Origin: CAVPXC01 sp963709505
GTDB lineage: Bacteria > Chloroflexota > Anaerolineae > JAAEKA01
Assembly: GCA_963709505.1 (NCBI GenBank)
Contig: CAVPXC010000001.1
Location: forward strand, 124,001-188,000
Length of the DNA stretch: 64,000 nucleotides
Reading direction: 5' to 3'
Part shown: positions 46,164 through 53,663 of the stretch, piece by piece
Numbering within the stretch: the stretch's first letter is position 1
How the letters are laid out: each line of letters begins with the position of its first letter
Translations under genes and position numbers: made by a program
The notes under the pieces: model-generated
Seen by the model: the letters and a program-made list of their open reading frames with translations, nothing else
What the model was told of the DNA's origin: nothing
Databases searched by the model: none

Positions 46164-46183
46164 CTAGTACCCAAACGGGTCAT
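46164..46183. promoter_or_regulatory. Shared operator-like site upstream of the antiporter
   Basis: CTAGTACCCAAACGGGTCAT, one base different from the site before amt and followed in the same orientation by a T-rich run. A weak minus-strand AAGAAT (46137-46142) lies about 21 bases downstream, so the spacing to a -10 element is also alike. Confidence 0.6.
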
Positions 46184-46201
46184 TTTTGAGAGAGCGTGTA
46201 T

Positions 46202-46240
46202 CTGGTCAGCCCGGTGAATTCCATTCACCGGGCTGACCAG
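46202..46240. terminator. 17-bp hairpin terminating the O-methyltransferase side
   Basis: CTGGTCAGCCCGGTGAA (46202-46218) pairs with TTCACCGGGCTGACCAG (46224-46240). Downstream of the methyltransferase on the minus strand. A less perfect relative lies at 179-204. Confidence 0.7.
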
Positions 46241-46299
46241 TTACGAGAACGTTACTACATCCCTGCCAATCGGTGCCCCAATCCACCTCAGGAATCGCA

Positions 46300-46965
46300 T
46301 CATTTCTTGAAGGCTACTGCCAGCCCGTCTCGGATCGGGAGGACGCTCAAGATCCAATCCGGACTGGTCGCAAGAAGGCGCGTCAGCTCGCGCACGCCGT
46401 GGGTGGCAACGTTCTGGTCGTACGGGTCGAAGATGCGCCCATGCCACAGCATGTTGTCGACGATCAAGACGCCACCTGGCCGGAGTTTCTCGGCGATGGC
46501 CGGCAGAGAGTCCGGATAGCCATCCTTGTTGACGTCGTTGAAAATCAAATCGAACGGGCCGGCCAACTCGCGCAGCACCTGCACTGCCTCGCCGACGTGA
46601 TACTGCACGATCCCGGCAAAGCCGAGGCGACCCAGATGTTGCTGCGCCTGCTGCGACAGTTCCTCGTCCCACACGATGTGATGAACGACACCACCGCCCG
46701 CATCACCTCCGCCTTGGGCAAGGTTCTCGTGGACGGCATGGGCGAACCAGGCGGTTGAGTAGCCATAGCCGGAACCTAGCTCGCAGATACGCCGCGCACC
46801 GATCATGCGCGCAATCTGGTAGCAGATGTAGCCGGCTGCCGGGCCGACGATGGGGAAAGCGGTCTGCTCGGCGTAAGCTTCCATGGCTTGCATCTCGACC
46901 GGCCGGGGCGGCACGAGGCTCGTCAGGTAGTCCTGTGTTTGGTCATAATCAAGTTCGTTTGGCAT
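46300..46965 (-). CDS. O-methyltransferase, COMT/CCoAOMT-like
   Basis: 221 residues. The SAM site is ICELGSGYGYSTAWFAHAV, followed by the acidic loop HIVWDEELSQQAQ, FDLIFNDVNKDGYPDSLP (metal and catalytic Asp/Asn-Asp) and GGVLIVDNMLWHGRIFDP. This is the small class I catechol-type methyltransferase. Substrate unknown. The ATG at 46965 with AAGGA upstream is preferred over the much longer open frame that runs into degV DNA. About 30 bases after degV, so co-transcription is likely. Confidence 0.85.
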   Translation of the reverse strand: MPNELDYDQTQDYLTSLVPPRPVEMQAMEAYAEQTAFPIVGPAAGYICYQIARMIGARRICELGSGYGYSTAWFAHAVHENLAQGGGDAGGGVVHHIVWDEELSQQAQQHLGRLGFAGIVQYHVGEAVQVLRELAGPFDLIFNDVNKDGYPDSLPAIAEKLRPGGVLIVDNMLWHGRIFDPYDQNVATHGVRELTRLLATSPDWILSVLPIRDGLAVAFKK

Positions 46966-46997
46966 TGGGTCCTTCGTCTCCAGTATCAAGAAATCGG

Positions 46998-47867
46998 TTA
47001 TCCCGGCATGAGATCTTCGACCAGGTCCATCGGCATCACGGCTGCGCCCACAATCCCTGGCCCCGTGTGTACGCCAAGCACCGGGGTAACGAGGAGGGTT
47101 TCCAGCTTGACGACGGTCAACTTGTCGATCAGCCGGTCGGCCAACGTGTTTGCCTGGTCGGCGAACTGCCCGTGCAGCGTGATCACCCAGACCGGCATGT
47201 TGCCATAGAGACCATGCAGGTGATCGGAGATGGCCGTCAGAGCTTGGGAGATGTTGCGGCTCTTGGTGACAGTGCTGTACTTGCCATCGGCGTGTTCGAC
47301 GCGAATCACCGGCTTGATCTTGAGCAGAGAGCCGGCGAGCGCCTGCACCCGGCCGATCCGGCCGCCGTGCGCCAGGTAGTCGAGCGTTTCCAGCGTGAAC
47401 ACGACCTCTGTCTTGGCCCGTATGTCCGCCAGCCGCTGTTGGATCGCCGGCATCGTCCACCCTGCTCTCGCCGCCTGGGCCGCCGCCAATACCTGAAAGC
47501 GCTCGCCGCCGGACAGAGTCAAGGTGTCCCAGGCGGTCACGTCGATCTCAGGCGTTACATCGGCGGCGCCTAACTGGGCGGCTTGCCAGGTTCCGCTCAA
47601 GCCGGATGAGATATGGATCGACAAGACCTGTTTGTCGCTCTCGGCAACTCGCCGGTAGATATCGGCGAAGACGCCGCTGGAGGGCTGGGCCGTGGTCGGT
47701 ATGACCGGATAGATGGCCTTTAGCCGATTGTAGAAATCATCCGGGGTGATCTCTGAGGAACTGATCTCTCCATCTGGAAAGTTGATCGTCATGGGCGCCT
47801 CGGCAACGCCGAGCGCTTGTAGCTCCGCCGAAGTCATTTGTGCTGCGCTGTCGGTAACAATTTTCAT
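46998..47867 (-). CDS. DegV family fatty-acid-binding protein
   Basis: 289 residues. KIVTDSAAQMTSAELQALGV, ITPDDFYNRLKA, PTTAQPSSGVFADIYRR, and LSIHISSGLSGTWQAAQLGA are the DegV/FakB signature, with GGRIGRVQALAGSLLKIKPV and VTPVLGVHTGPGIVGAAV at the end. Such proteins hold a fatty acid for phosphorylation by a FakA kinase, which is not in the window. Start at 47867 with AAAGG upstream. Intact. Confidence 0.9.
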   Translation of the reverse strand: MKIVTDSAAQMTSAELQALGVAEAPMTINFPDGEISSSEITPDDFYNRLKAIYPVIPTTAQPSSGVFADIYRRVAESDKQVLSIHISSGLSGTWQAAQLGAADVTPEIDVTAWDTLTLSGGERFQVLAAAQAARAGWTMPAIQQRLADIRAKTEVVFTLETLDYLAHGGRIGRVQALAGSLLKIKPVIRVEHADGKYSTVTKSRNISQALTAISDHLHGLYGNMPVWVITLHGQFADQANTLADRLIDKLTVVKLETLLVTPVLGVHTGPGIVGAAVMPMDLVEDLMPG

Positions 47868-47945
47868 GGGATAGACCTTTCGGGAATTGAATTTTGGCGG
47901 CAACGCGCCAGTTCATCTTCAACGAGTCGCTATGTCGTTACCTTA

Positions 47946-48158
47946 TCAGGCTGTATCTATACCGTCCCATAGCTCAGACACCGGTCTCGTCTGTCCAAAA
48001 ATGACTTCTTGCCATCCTTGCCGAAAGCTAGCTTCTGCCGGCTTTGCGAGTTGTGGCTCGTGACCGGATGGTTTACCAACATAAGGCTTCACTGTACACA
48101 ACATCACCCGCTCTTCAACCTCTTCCCTGGCAACCTCAAACAGGGCTAAAGTCATCAT
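47946..48158 (-). CDS. Small hypothetical protein, antitoxin-like
   Basis: 70 residues with no clear family (MTLALFEVAREEVEERVML at the start, SELWDGIDTA at the end). A GAGGA site lies nine bases before the ATG. The acidic start and SELWDGIDTA end resemble small antitoxins only loosely. No toxin-like frame is adjacent. It could be a free-standing small protein or a chance frame. Confidence 0.4.
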   Translation of the reverse strand: MMTLALFEVAREEVEERVMLCTVKPYVGKPSGHEPQLAKPAEASFRQGWQEVIFGQTRPVSELWDGIDTA

Positions 48159-48286
48159 CGTCGTTGTTCCTCACACTCCATCAGATAGCTTATCTCCGAA
48201 GGATTTGGTTCGTAATCAGTCTGGTTGGCAGTATAGCACAAATCCTAGGCACGGGCAATCGCTCGGGTTTCTAGCTCAGGGCCATG

Positions 48287-48814
48287 CTATTCGTCTACCA
48301 GCATCGAGGCGCGACGTTTTTCGGCTTGCACCACGATATCCGCTTGCCGGATCAACTTACCCAAGCCGCGCGGACAGGTGATCGTCGAGCCGGGCGGCGC
48401 GTACTTCGCCGGCAAGGGCGTTGGCTGTCTATTTGAGGCGACGTTGAAGCAAGGGGAATACTGCTCGATTAAAAGCTGTTCGGCTGCGTTGAGGTCGTTG
48501 TCCACTGGGTCGAATGGGTTGGAGCGGGAGCTAAGCAGCTCGATCACGAACTTCATCGAGGCTGGCCAGTTGCACAGAATGAAGCGTCCCACCATCGAGC
48601 GGCCCTTGAAGCCATCGAGAATATGCCGCCAGACGCGGTCGAATGCGACGTACGATTGCCCCACGTAAAAGACGACGTGTTCGTCGCGAAACAGGTAGAG
48701 GTCGAACGGCCGCCACCCGGGCGGACAGCATTGTTCGGTGACAAGGAATTCTTTCACCGATACAAGCACGCGATCGGTTGCTGGATTGTCAGACCGGTCA
48801 ACAAAATCTATCAT
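48287..48814 (-). CDS. GIY-YIG-superfamily nuclease
   Basis: 175 residues. FDLYLFRDEHVVFYVGQS gives the divergent GIY-YIG strands (LYLF...FYVG), RVWRHILDGF the Arg/His region, FVIELLSSRSNP and LNAAEQLLIEQYSPCFNVAS the catalytic glutamate and terminal P-x-x-N. Likely a DNA endonuclease. Its ATG at 48814 overlaps the stop of the preceding gene (ATGA), so it is translationally coupled to it. A longer frame to 48931 has no ribosome site. Confidence 0.7.
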   Translation of the reverse strand: MIDFVDRSDNPATDRVLVSVKEFLVTEQCCPPGWRPFDLYLFRDEHVVFYVGQSYVAFDRVWRHILDGFKGRSMVGRFILCNWPASMKFVIELLSSRSNPFDPVDNDLNAAEQLLIEQYSPCFNVASNRQPTPLPAKYAPPGSTITCPRGLGKLIRQADIVVQAEKRRASMLVDE

Positions 48815-49698
48815 AGGGCGGAAGGAAGTCTGAAGATATGAATTGACTGGTCGCGCTTTTCGCACTTCGCGTGCTGCTCGCCGGGCTTCATACGATCTGA
48901 GACGGCCACAAACGTTGAGTTGTCCAGCCACGAGATGCCTTCGACGGTGCAGTACTTGACCCGGCCCTTTTTCCTGCTGCGAGGAAAACGAAAAACCGTG
49001 CCGTCATCCACGACCTCCCACCGTTCGGGGTCGAGCCTGCCCACCCACAGCTCGGCCGATGTCTGCGAAACGACGGCCAGACGGTCGCCGCGGACGGCCA
49101 CTGCGGCGAAGTCGATGAAGTCGAGGCTCTCGGGTAAAGCAATCGTGGTTATACTCCGCCATGCGCCATCTTGCTTCTGGAGGACGTGGATGCGTCCTCC
49201 GCCAGGCTTGCGTCCTTCCGCGCCCCCCTGGCAGCGGTTGCCCTCGCACAACCCTAAGACGGTGTCAGAGTCGCCCCGAGAGAGATAGACAATGCCTTCG
49301 AGGCCCTTGTTCTCCTGCTCGAAAGTCACGTCCACCCAACAGGTCTCAAGATAATCAAAGCTGCCGGTATATTCCTCGATCTGCGGCCGAAAGCCACCAT
49401 CCGGGTGTGGCATGGCCTCGACCAGCGTGTAGTAGCGCTGGGCCCGATCGTTAAAAGTGATATCCTCAAAGCCACAGACGCCGTCGGGGCGGCCCACCAT
49501 GCAATTGTCGGGTGTTACTGCGAAGTTTGCGTCGATAGAGGCGATGGTCGAGACGTTGTCGAAGATGACGTGAAAGTGTCCATCGTGCGCGAGAACGCCA
49601 CTGGCCTCCAGCCGGCTGCCGGCATCGCAGCCGGGCAGCAGGCGCCAGAGCTTGGTTTCCTGTACGAGTTCAAGGGTGAGAGGCTCCAGGTTTGACAT
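48811..49698 (-). CDS. Hypothetical protein, SdiA-regulated/esterase-like-phytase-like propeller
   Basis: 295 residues without signal peptide. GVLAHDGHFHVIFDNVSTIA, VCGFEDITFNDRAQRYYTLV, KGLEGIVYLSRGDSDTVLGL and YCTVEGISWLDNSTFVAVSD are blade-like repeats with the GFEDI/GLEGI/TVEGI pattern of the phytase-like and SdiA-regulated families. Cys residues cluster in GLCEGNRCQGG. Function unknown. Translationally coupled to the GIY-YIG gene, which hints at a joint role. Confidence 0.5.
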   Translation of the reverse strand: MSNLEPLTLELVQETKLWRLLPGCDAGSRLEASGVLAHDGHFHVIFDNVSTIASIDANFAVTPDNCMVGRPDGVCGFEDITFNDRAQRYYTLVEAMPHPDGGFRPQIEEYTGSFDYLETCWVDVTFEQENKGLEGIVYLSRGDSDTVLGLCEGNRCQGGAEGRKPGGGRIHVLQKQDGAWRSITTIALPESLDFIDFAAVAVRGDRLAVVSQTSAELWVGRLDPERWEVVDDGTVFRFPRSRKKGRVKYCTVEGISWLDNSTFVAVSDRMKPGEQHAKCEKRDQSIHIFRLPSAL

Positions 49699-49727
49699 GG
49701 CTCAGTGATCGTGTTGTGTCAACGCTT

Positions 49728-50018
49728 TTAGCCAATCGCGTTAGCGGATTTCGGGACTAAACTGATCAGGGAGCGCAACACAGCATTGACACTGTCCGAA
49801 TCAGGAAAATACTGGCGTACGTCTGGGGCCAGTACCACTACGCCTTCGCCAGGTTTCACTTCCGTTACGCTACTTGTTCCGTCCGCATAATGAATGGTGA
49901 CCGTATACCCGCGTTGAAGATCCTTGTAGTGTTTACCTTGAACGCCACCCAAAAAGTCGTACTCGAGCCGCATGTCGTCTTCTATCGGTTTGTCAGTGTC
50001 AGTTGCTGATTCCTTCAT
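49728..50018 (-). CDS. Small protein of the antitoxin-like EYDFxGGVxGKxY family
   Basis: 96 residues starting MKESATDTDKPIEDD at 50018 with GGAG upstream. LEYDFLGGVQGKHYKDLQRG, YTVTIHYADGTSSVTEVKPG, EGVVVLAPDVRQYFPDSDS are frequent in small proteins of cyanobacteria and Chloroflexi, often beside toxin genes. No toxin partner is seen here. Intact and expressed-looking. Confidence 0.55.
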   Translation of the reverse strand: MKESATDTDKPIEDDMRLEYDFLGGVQGKHYKDLQRGYTVTIHYADGTSSVTEVKPGEGVVVLAPDVRQYFPDSDSVNAVLRSLISLVPKSANAIG

Positions 50019-50129
50019 AGTATCTCCGTTCCAAGAGGGTCGCTTTGCGACAACTAATGATTCGAGTGTTGTTACCACGATCATAGCACAACTACCCACA
50101 GTGAACAATCGTCTCATCCGCGTTCAACC

Positions 50130-50187
50130 AAAATGACAGTCCACGGCCTCAGTAGATACCCTTTCCGTAAGCCGGGACTGTCATTTT
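50130..50187. terminator. Hairpin after thrS
   Basis: AAAATGACAGTCC (50130-50142) pairs with GGACTGTCATTTT (50175-50187), just downstream of thrS on the minus strand. Confidence 0.65.
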
Positions 50188-50208
50188 CTGCACTTGCCAA
50201 CCCTGCGA

Positions 50209-52002
50209 TCAGATCAGGGCCTTCGTTCCAATGACGTCCTGCGCCATCACCAGAAACTCGTCCAGGCTCATGTTGCCTCTGCGGTCGCCCGTTCGCAGTC
50301 GCAGGTTGACCTGCCCTTGCTCCTGTTCCTGATCGCCCAACACCAGCATGTACGGGACCTTCATGAGCTGGGCGTCGCGTACCTTGGCCTGCATGCGGTC
50401 GCTGCCATCGTGTACCTGCACCCGCAGCCCGGCAGCCTTCAGTCGATCGGCGACTTCGTGGGCGTAACCGTTGTTGCGGTCCGTGATGGGGATCACGGAC
50501 ACCTGCACCGGGTGCAGCCAGGCCGGAAACGCGCCGGCGTAGTGCTCGATCAGTACGGCGAAGAAACGCTCCATGCTGCCCAGCAGTGCGCGGTGAATCA
50601 TGTAGGGGCGATGCTGCTGCCCATCTTCGCCGACGTAGTGCAGGTCGAAACGCTCGGGCAGGTTGAAGTCGAACTGAATCGTGCTGAGCTGCCATTCCCT
50701 GCCCAGCGCGTCCAACATCTTTAGATCGATTTTTGGGCCGTAGAACGCGCCGCCGCCTTCGTCTATTTCGTATCGGATGCTCGCTCGCTTGAGTGCCTCC
50801 TCCAGTGCCATCTCCGCAGCGACCCACATGTCGTCCGGGCCAACGGCTTTGGCCGGTTTCGTGCTCAGATAAGCGTTGAATTCGGTGAAGCCGAAGCTGC
50901 GGAGGATGTAAAGGCAGAAGTTGAGCACCCGATCAATCTCTGCCGGCATCTGATCGGTTCGGCAGAAGAGGTGGGCATCGTCCTGTGTGAAGCCGCGCAC
51001 GCGTGCCAGGCCGTGCAGCACCCCGCTGCGTTCAAAGCGGTAGACCGTGCCCCACTCCGCCATGCGGATGGGCAGGTCGCGGTAGCTGCGCACTTTGCTG
51101 GCGAAGATGTTGACGTGGAACGGGCAATTCATCGGCTTGAGATAGTACTCTTGCCCTTCGATTTCGATCGGCGAGTACATGTTCTCCTTGTAGAAGTCCA
51201 GGTGCCCGCTGGTCTCCCACAGTTTGGCGCGGCCGATGTGCGGCGTGTAGACCATGACGTAGCCATGCGCCAGATGCTCTTGCTTGCAGAAGTCCTCGGC
51301 CAGGTGACGCATAAGAGCGCCGTTAGGGTGCCATAGGATTAGCCCACCGCCCACGTCGTCCGAGTCGGCGCTGAACAGGTCCAACTCCTTGCCGAGCTTG
51401 CGATGGTCGCGTTTCTTAGCTTCTTCGAGCCGGTTGAGATAGTCGGCCAGCAGCTTCTTGTTGGGCCAGGCCGTGCCGTAGATGCGCTGCAACATAGGCC
51501 GCTTCTCGTCGCCGCGCCAATACGCGCCGGCCGTGGCGAGAAGCTTGAAGCCGTCAGGTGGTATCTGGCCCGTGTGTTCGACATGCGGCCCGCGACAGAG
51601 GTCCTCGAATGTGTCGTGCCTGTAGGTGCTGATGACGGGCGCCTCGGCGAGCGGGTTGCCGTACTCGTCGAATCCGCCGCGCTCTAACCCGTCGATTAAC
51701 TCGATTTTATATGGCTGGTCGGCATACAACGCCTTGGCTTCTTCGGCGCTGACCTGGCGGTATTGGAACGGATACTTGCCGCCGATGATCTGGCGCATGC
51801 GCTTCTCGATCGTCTCCAGGTCCTCTGGCGTTAGCGACCGCGGCAGGTCGAAATCGTAGTAGAAGCCGTCCTCGATCGGTGGACCGATCGCGATGCGCGC
51901 CTCGCCGGGGAACATCTCCATCACGGCCTGCGCCATGACGTGCGCTGCGCTGTGGCGGAGCTTGTACAGGTCGTCTTTCGCCAAATCACTTGACTTTGCC
52001 AT
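50209..52002 (-). CDS. thrS: Threonyl-tRNA synthetase without TGS domain
   Basis: 597 residues. The start, MAKSSDLAKDDLYKLRHSAA, goes straight into the editing domain (HSAAHVMAQAVMEMFPG, DLCRGPHVEHTGQ); the usual N-terminal TGS domain of about 60 residues is missing. The class II core follows: RVRGFTQDDAHLFCR, zinc cysteine in KPMNCPFHVNIFAS, FGPK/FYGPKIDLKMLDALGR, MIHRALLGSMERFFAVLIEH, then the anticodon domain. The start at 52002 has AAGGAGAACG. Charges tRNA-Thr; controlled by the T-box leader upstream. Confidence 0.95.
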   Translation of the reverse strand: MAKSSDLAKDDLYKLRHSAAHVMAQAVMEMFPGEARIAIGPPIEDGFYYDFDLPRSLTPEDLETIEKRMRQIIGGKYPFQYRQVSAEEAKALYADQPYKIELIDGLERGGFDEYGNPLAEAPVISTYRHDTFEDLCRGPHVEHTGQIPPDGFKLLATAGAYWRGDEKRPMLQRIYGTAWPNKKLLADYLNRLEEAKKRDHRKLGKELDLFSADSDDVGGGLILWHPNGALMRHLAEDFCKQEHLAHGYVMVYTPHIGRAKLWETSGHLDFYKENMYSPIEIEGQEYYLKPMNCPFHVNIFASKVRSYRDLPIRMAEWGTVYRFERSGVLHGLARVRGFTQDDAHLFCRTDQMPAEIDRVLNFCLYILRSFGFTEFNAYLSTKPAKAVGPDDMWVAAEMALEEALKRASIRYEIDEGGGAFYGPKIDLKMLDALGREWQLSTIQFDFNLPERFDLHYVGEDGQQHRPYMIHRALLGSMERFFAVLIEHYAGAFPAWLHPVQVSVIPITDRNNGYAHEVADRLKAAGLRVQVHDGSDRMQAKVRDAQLMKVPYMLVLGDQEQEQGQVNLRLRTGDRRGNMSLDEFLVMAQDVIGTKALI

Positions 52003-52108
52003 GATCGTTCTCCTTGTGTGAATCAAAAACCCCCTCACCTGTTGGGGCGAGGGGGTTGATCACGCGGTTCCACCCAACTTGACGCGTCAGCGTCTATCCT
52101 AGCGATTT

Positions 52109-52140
52109 GATTGGACCTTTTTTCCGAAAAAGGTCCAATC
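52109..52140. repeat. GATTGGACCTTT hairpin inside the thrS leader
   Basis: GATTGGACCTTTTT (52109-52122) pairs with AAAAAGGTCCAATC (52127-52140). Third copy of the element at 35639-35717 and 36973-37004. Confidence 0.8.
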
Positions 52141-52201
52141 TGCGCTTCCATCCTGACGATCATCTCGTTGCGGCCAGTAACGGGGCCAACCGGGCCAGCT
52201 T

Positions 52202-52326
52202 AGTGAGTGAACAGTCAACGGTGATCAGTAATCAGTAATCAGTGATCAGTGAACAGTGCTGAATGCCTTCGACTGTTTACTGTTTACTGCTTACCGTTTA
52301 CTGTTTACTGTTTACTGCCTACTGTT
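52202..52326. repeat. Reiterated-word inverted repeat inside the thrS leader
   Basis: Left half repeats GTGATCAGTAATCA, right half repeats CTGTTTACTGTTTACTG; both contain AGTGAACAGT or its complement. Imperfect pairing would form a long hairpin in the T-box RNA. Confidence 0.75.
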
Positions 52327-52460
52327 CTGCCAGTCGCTCCCGGGGGGTTTTCGACGATGCTTGGCGGTGGAGGCTCTCAGCCAAAGGCTTCCACTTGCTG
52401 GCGCTTCGCTGGGCGTCTACTCGTCCCGGTCAACGCGTTGTGGTGTAGGGTTGTGTTGTC

Positions 52461-52488
52461 ATTATAGTGGCATCGAACGATTTGTCAA
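52461..52488 (-). promoter_or_regulatory. Consensus promoter of thrS
   Basis: TTGACA (52483-52488 on the minus strand), 16-base spacer, TATAAT (52461-52466). Transcription would begin near 52454, about 22 bases ahead of Stem I and 450 before the ATG. Confidence 0.8.
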
Positions 52489-52534
52489 GCGCGCTTTCCT
52501 GGCCCCGGCAGAATCAGATCGCAGACGTCACGAT

Positions 52535-52563
52535 TTGCTCAAAAAGAACACTTGTGCTACAAT
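52535..52563 (+). promoter_or_regulatory. Predicted promoter of the HTH/LAGLIDADG-like gene
   Basis: TTGCTC (52535-52540), 17-base spacer, TACAAT (52558-52563). Confidence 0.55.
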
Positions 52564-52637
52564 CGATGCACTTGTAGATGCAGTTGTCCTGATCTCTGAG
52601 AAAACCCAGAATAGCGCCATTTTGGAGGGAGTTGACC

Positions 52638-53333
52638 ATGCGACCTAAGTCAGACAGACGATTGCTAGCCGAGCAGCTTCGGCGTGAAGAGGGGTTGTCG
52701 TACAACGAAATCGCTGCCAGGACTGGGGTCAGCAAAAGTACCCTCTCCAACTGGTTGCGTGACATTCCACTAGCGCCCGAACATGAACAGCGATTGCAGG
52801 AACGTCTTTGGGCCAATCGAGCCGGGCTCGCAGCGCGAGCCTTGACGACCAACCGCAAACGATATGCTGAAGCTCGAGAAGTAGCTTGGGCCGGAGGTGT
52901 CTCGGTACTTCAACAAGTACCAATGTGTCCGCCAATAGATGAACTGGCATTGGCGATGCTTTATCTTGGTGAGGGTTCAAAATCCCGGCATCAGGTTAAG
53001 ATGGCCAGTATGGATGTCAAGATTATGAGTTACTACGTTGATTCTCTGATACGACTGTACAACGTCGATGTCTGCCGTCTGTCCGCCAGACTCAATCTGG
53101 TAGAGGCGGCACGTTCTATCGAATCTGAACTCAAGCTTTGGTGGAGTTCACATCTAGGTATTCCCCTTGAACGGTTCGTAAAGTCGCAATTTGATCCACG
53201 AAACGGTTCACTAGTTTTGACCCACGACTATCATGGAGTTTGTACCGTGATCCTTGGCAATACCTATCTCCAGCAACGTTTGTTAGGGTTGGCCCAGGCA
53301 TATCTGCAATATCATGCCGGGAACCAGACATAA
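52638..53333 (+). CDS. HTH protein with LAGLIDADG-like domain
   Basis: 231 residues. The N-terminal HTH is LSYNEIAARTGVSKSTLSNW. The rest reads DELALAMLYLGEGSKSRHQV, VKIMSYYVDSLIRLYNVD, LKLWWSSHLGIPLERFVKS and a late THDYHGVCTVILGNTYL. The L-x-x-YLGEGSK helix with a following acidic residue and the duplicated beta layout resemble LAGLIDADG or WhiA-type domains. DNA binding is likely; nuclease activity is open. GGAGGGAG precedes the ATG at 52638. A TTG at 52632 is an alternative start. Confidence 0.55.
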   Translation: MRPKSDRRLLAEQLRREEGLSYNEIAARTGVSKSTLSNWLRDIPLAPEHEQRLQERLWANRAGLAARALTTNRKRYAEAREVAWAGGVSVLQQVPMCPPIDELALAMLYLGEGSKSRHQVKMASMDVKIMSYYVDSLIRLYNVDVCRLSARLNLVEAARSIESELKLWWSSHLGIPLERFVKSQFDPRNGSLVLTHDYHGVCTVILGNTYLQQRLLGLAQAYLQYHAGNQT

Positions 53334-53343
53334 ACCTGAAATA

Positions 53344-53378
53344 AAGACACGGCTGACCATAACTGTCAGCCGTGTCTT
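53344..53378. terminator. Bidirectional terminator between the HTH gene and tRNA-Val
   Basis: AAGACACGGCTGAC (53344-53357) pairs with GTCAGCCGTGTCTT (53365-53378) around a seven-base loop. It ends both transcripts. Confidence 0.85.
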
Positions 53379-53382
53379 CTGG

Positions 53383-53457
53383 TGGGCGGTATAGGACTTG
53401 AACCTATGGCCTCCACGATGTCAACGTGGCGCTACTAACCAACTGAGCTAACCGCCC
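53383..53457 (-). tRNA. tRNA-Val (anticodon GAC)
   Basis: On the minus strand GGGCGGT (5') pairs with ACCGCCC (3'). D-arm TAGCTCAGTTGGTTAGTAGC; anticodon arm CCACG-TTGACAT-CGTGG with anticodon GAC; T-arm ATAGGTTCAAGTCCTAT. The CCA end is encoded (53380-53382). Confidence 0.95.
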
Positions 53458-53468
53458 TAACGATAGTA

Positions 53469-53497
53469 ATTATATCACATACAGAAGTCGTAGGCAA
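53469..53497 (-). promoter_or_regulatory. Predicted promoter of tRNA-Val
   Basis: On the minus strand TTGCCT (53492-53497), 17-base spacer, TATAAT (53469-53474). Confidence 0.6.
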
Positions 53498-53576
53498 AAT
53501 CCTGTGCAACCGGCTTCGATGGGACCACCACAAAACTACCGATAACTGACCCCTAACTGAGCAACCAGTGCAGCCT

Positions 53577-53605
53577 TTGACACGCGACCTTTCTCGTAGT
53601 ATGAT
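53577..53605 (+). promoter_or_regulatory. Predicted promoter of the toxin-antitoxin pair
   Basis: TTGACA (53577-53582), 17-base spacer, TATGAT (53600-53605), about 58 bases ahead of the antitoxin. Confidence 0.65.
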
Positions 53606-53663
53606 CGAATAGCAGATACGGTATGAACAGTAGTATTCCTAGATCAAAGCAAGGAGACATACC

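Larger units (their letters stand above)
52028..52432 (-). promoter_or_regulatory. T-box riboswitch of thrS
   Basis: The antiterminator sequence GGGTGGAACCGCG is at 52063-52075. The terminator stem AACCCCCTC/GAGGGGGTT (52028-52036 and 52049-52057) is followed by TTTTTG on the minus strand. Upstream, a Stem I-like part has CGAGTA (52418-52423) and GGGAGC (52336-52341). Uncharged tRNA-Thr should hold the antiterminator and let thrS be read. Between Stem I and the antiterminator, two repeat hairpins (52202-52326 and 52109-52140) lengthen the leader. The specifier codon was not located with certainty. Confidence 0.85.

Noticed and set aside
44801..46228. 475-residue frame overlapping the antiporter
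   Set aside because: Low-complexity Arg/Gly translation, no ribosome site; the antiporter frame has proper membrane helices and conserved Asp-Asp.
46966..47460. N-terminal extension of the O-methyltransferase into degV DNA
   Set aside because: No domain in the extension; ATG 46965 has a ribosome site and matches the family start.
52202..52326. Tandem words taken as a replication origin (iteron-like)
   Set aside because: They form inverted arms within the thrS leader, and no replication gene or DnaA boxes are adjacent.
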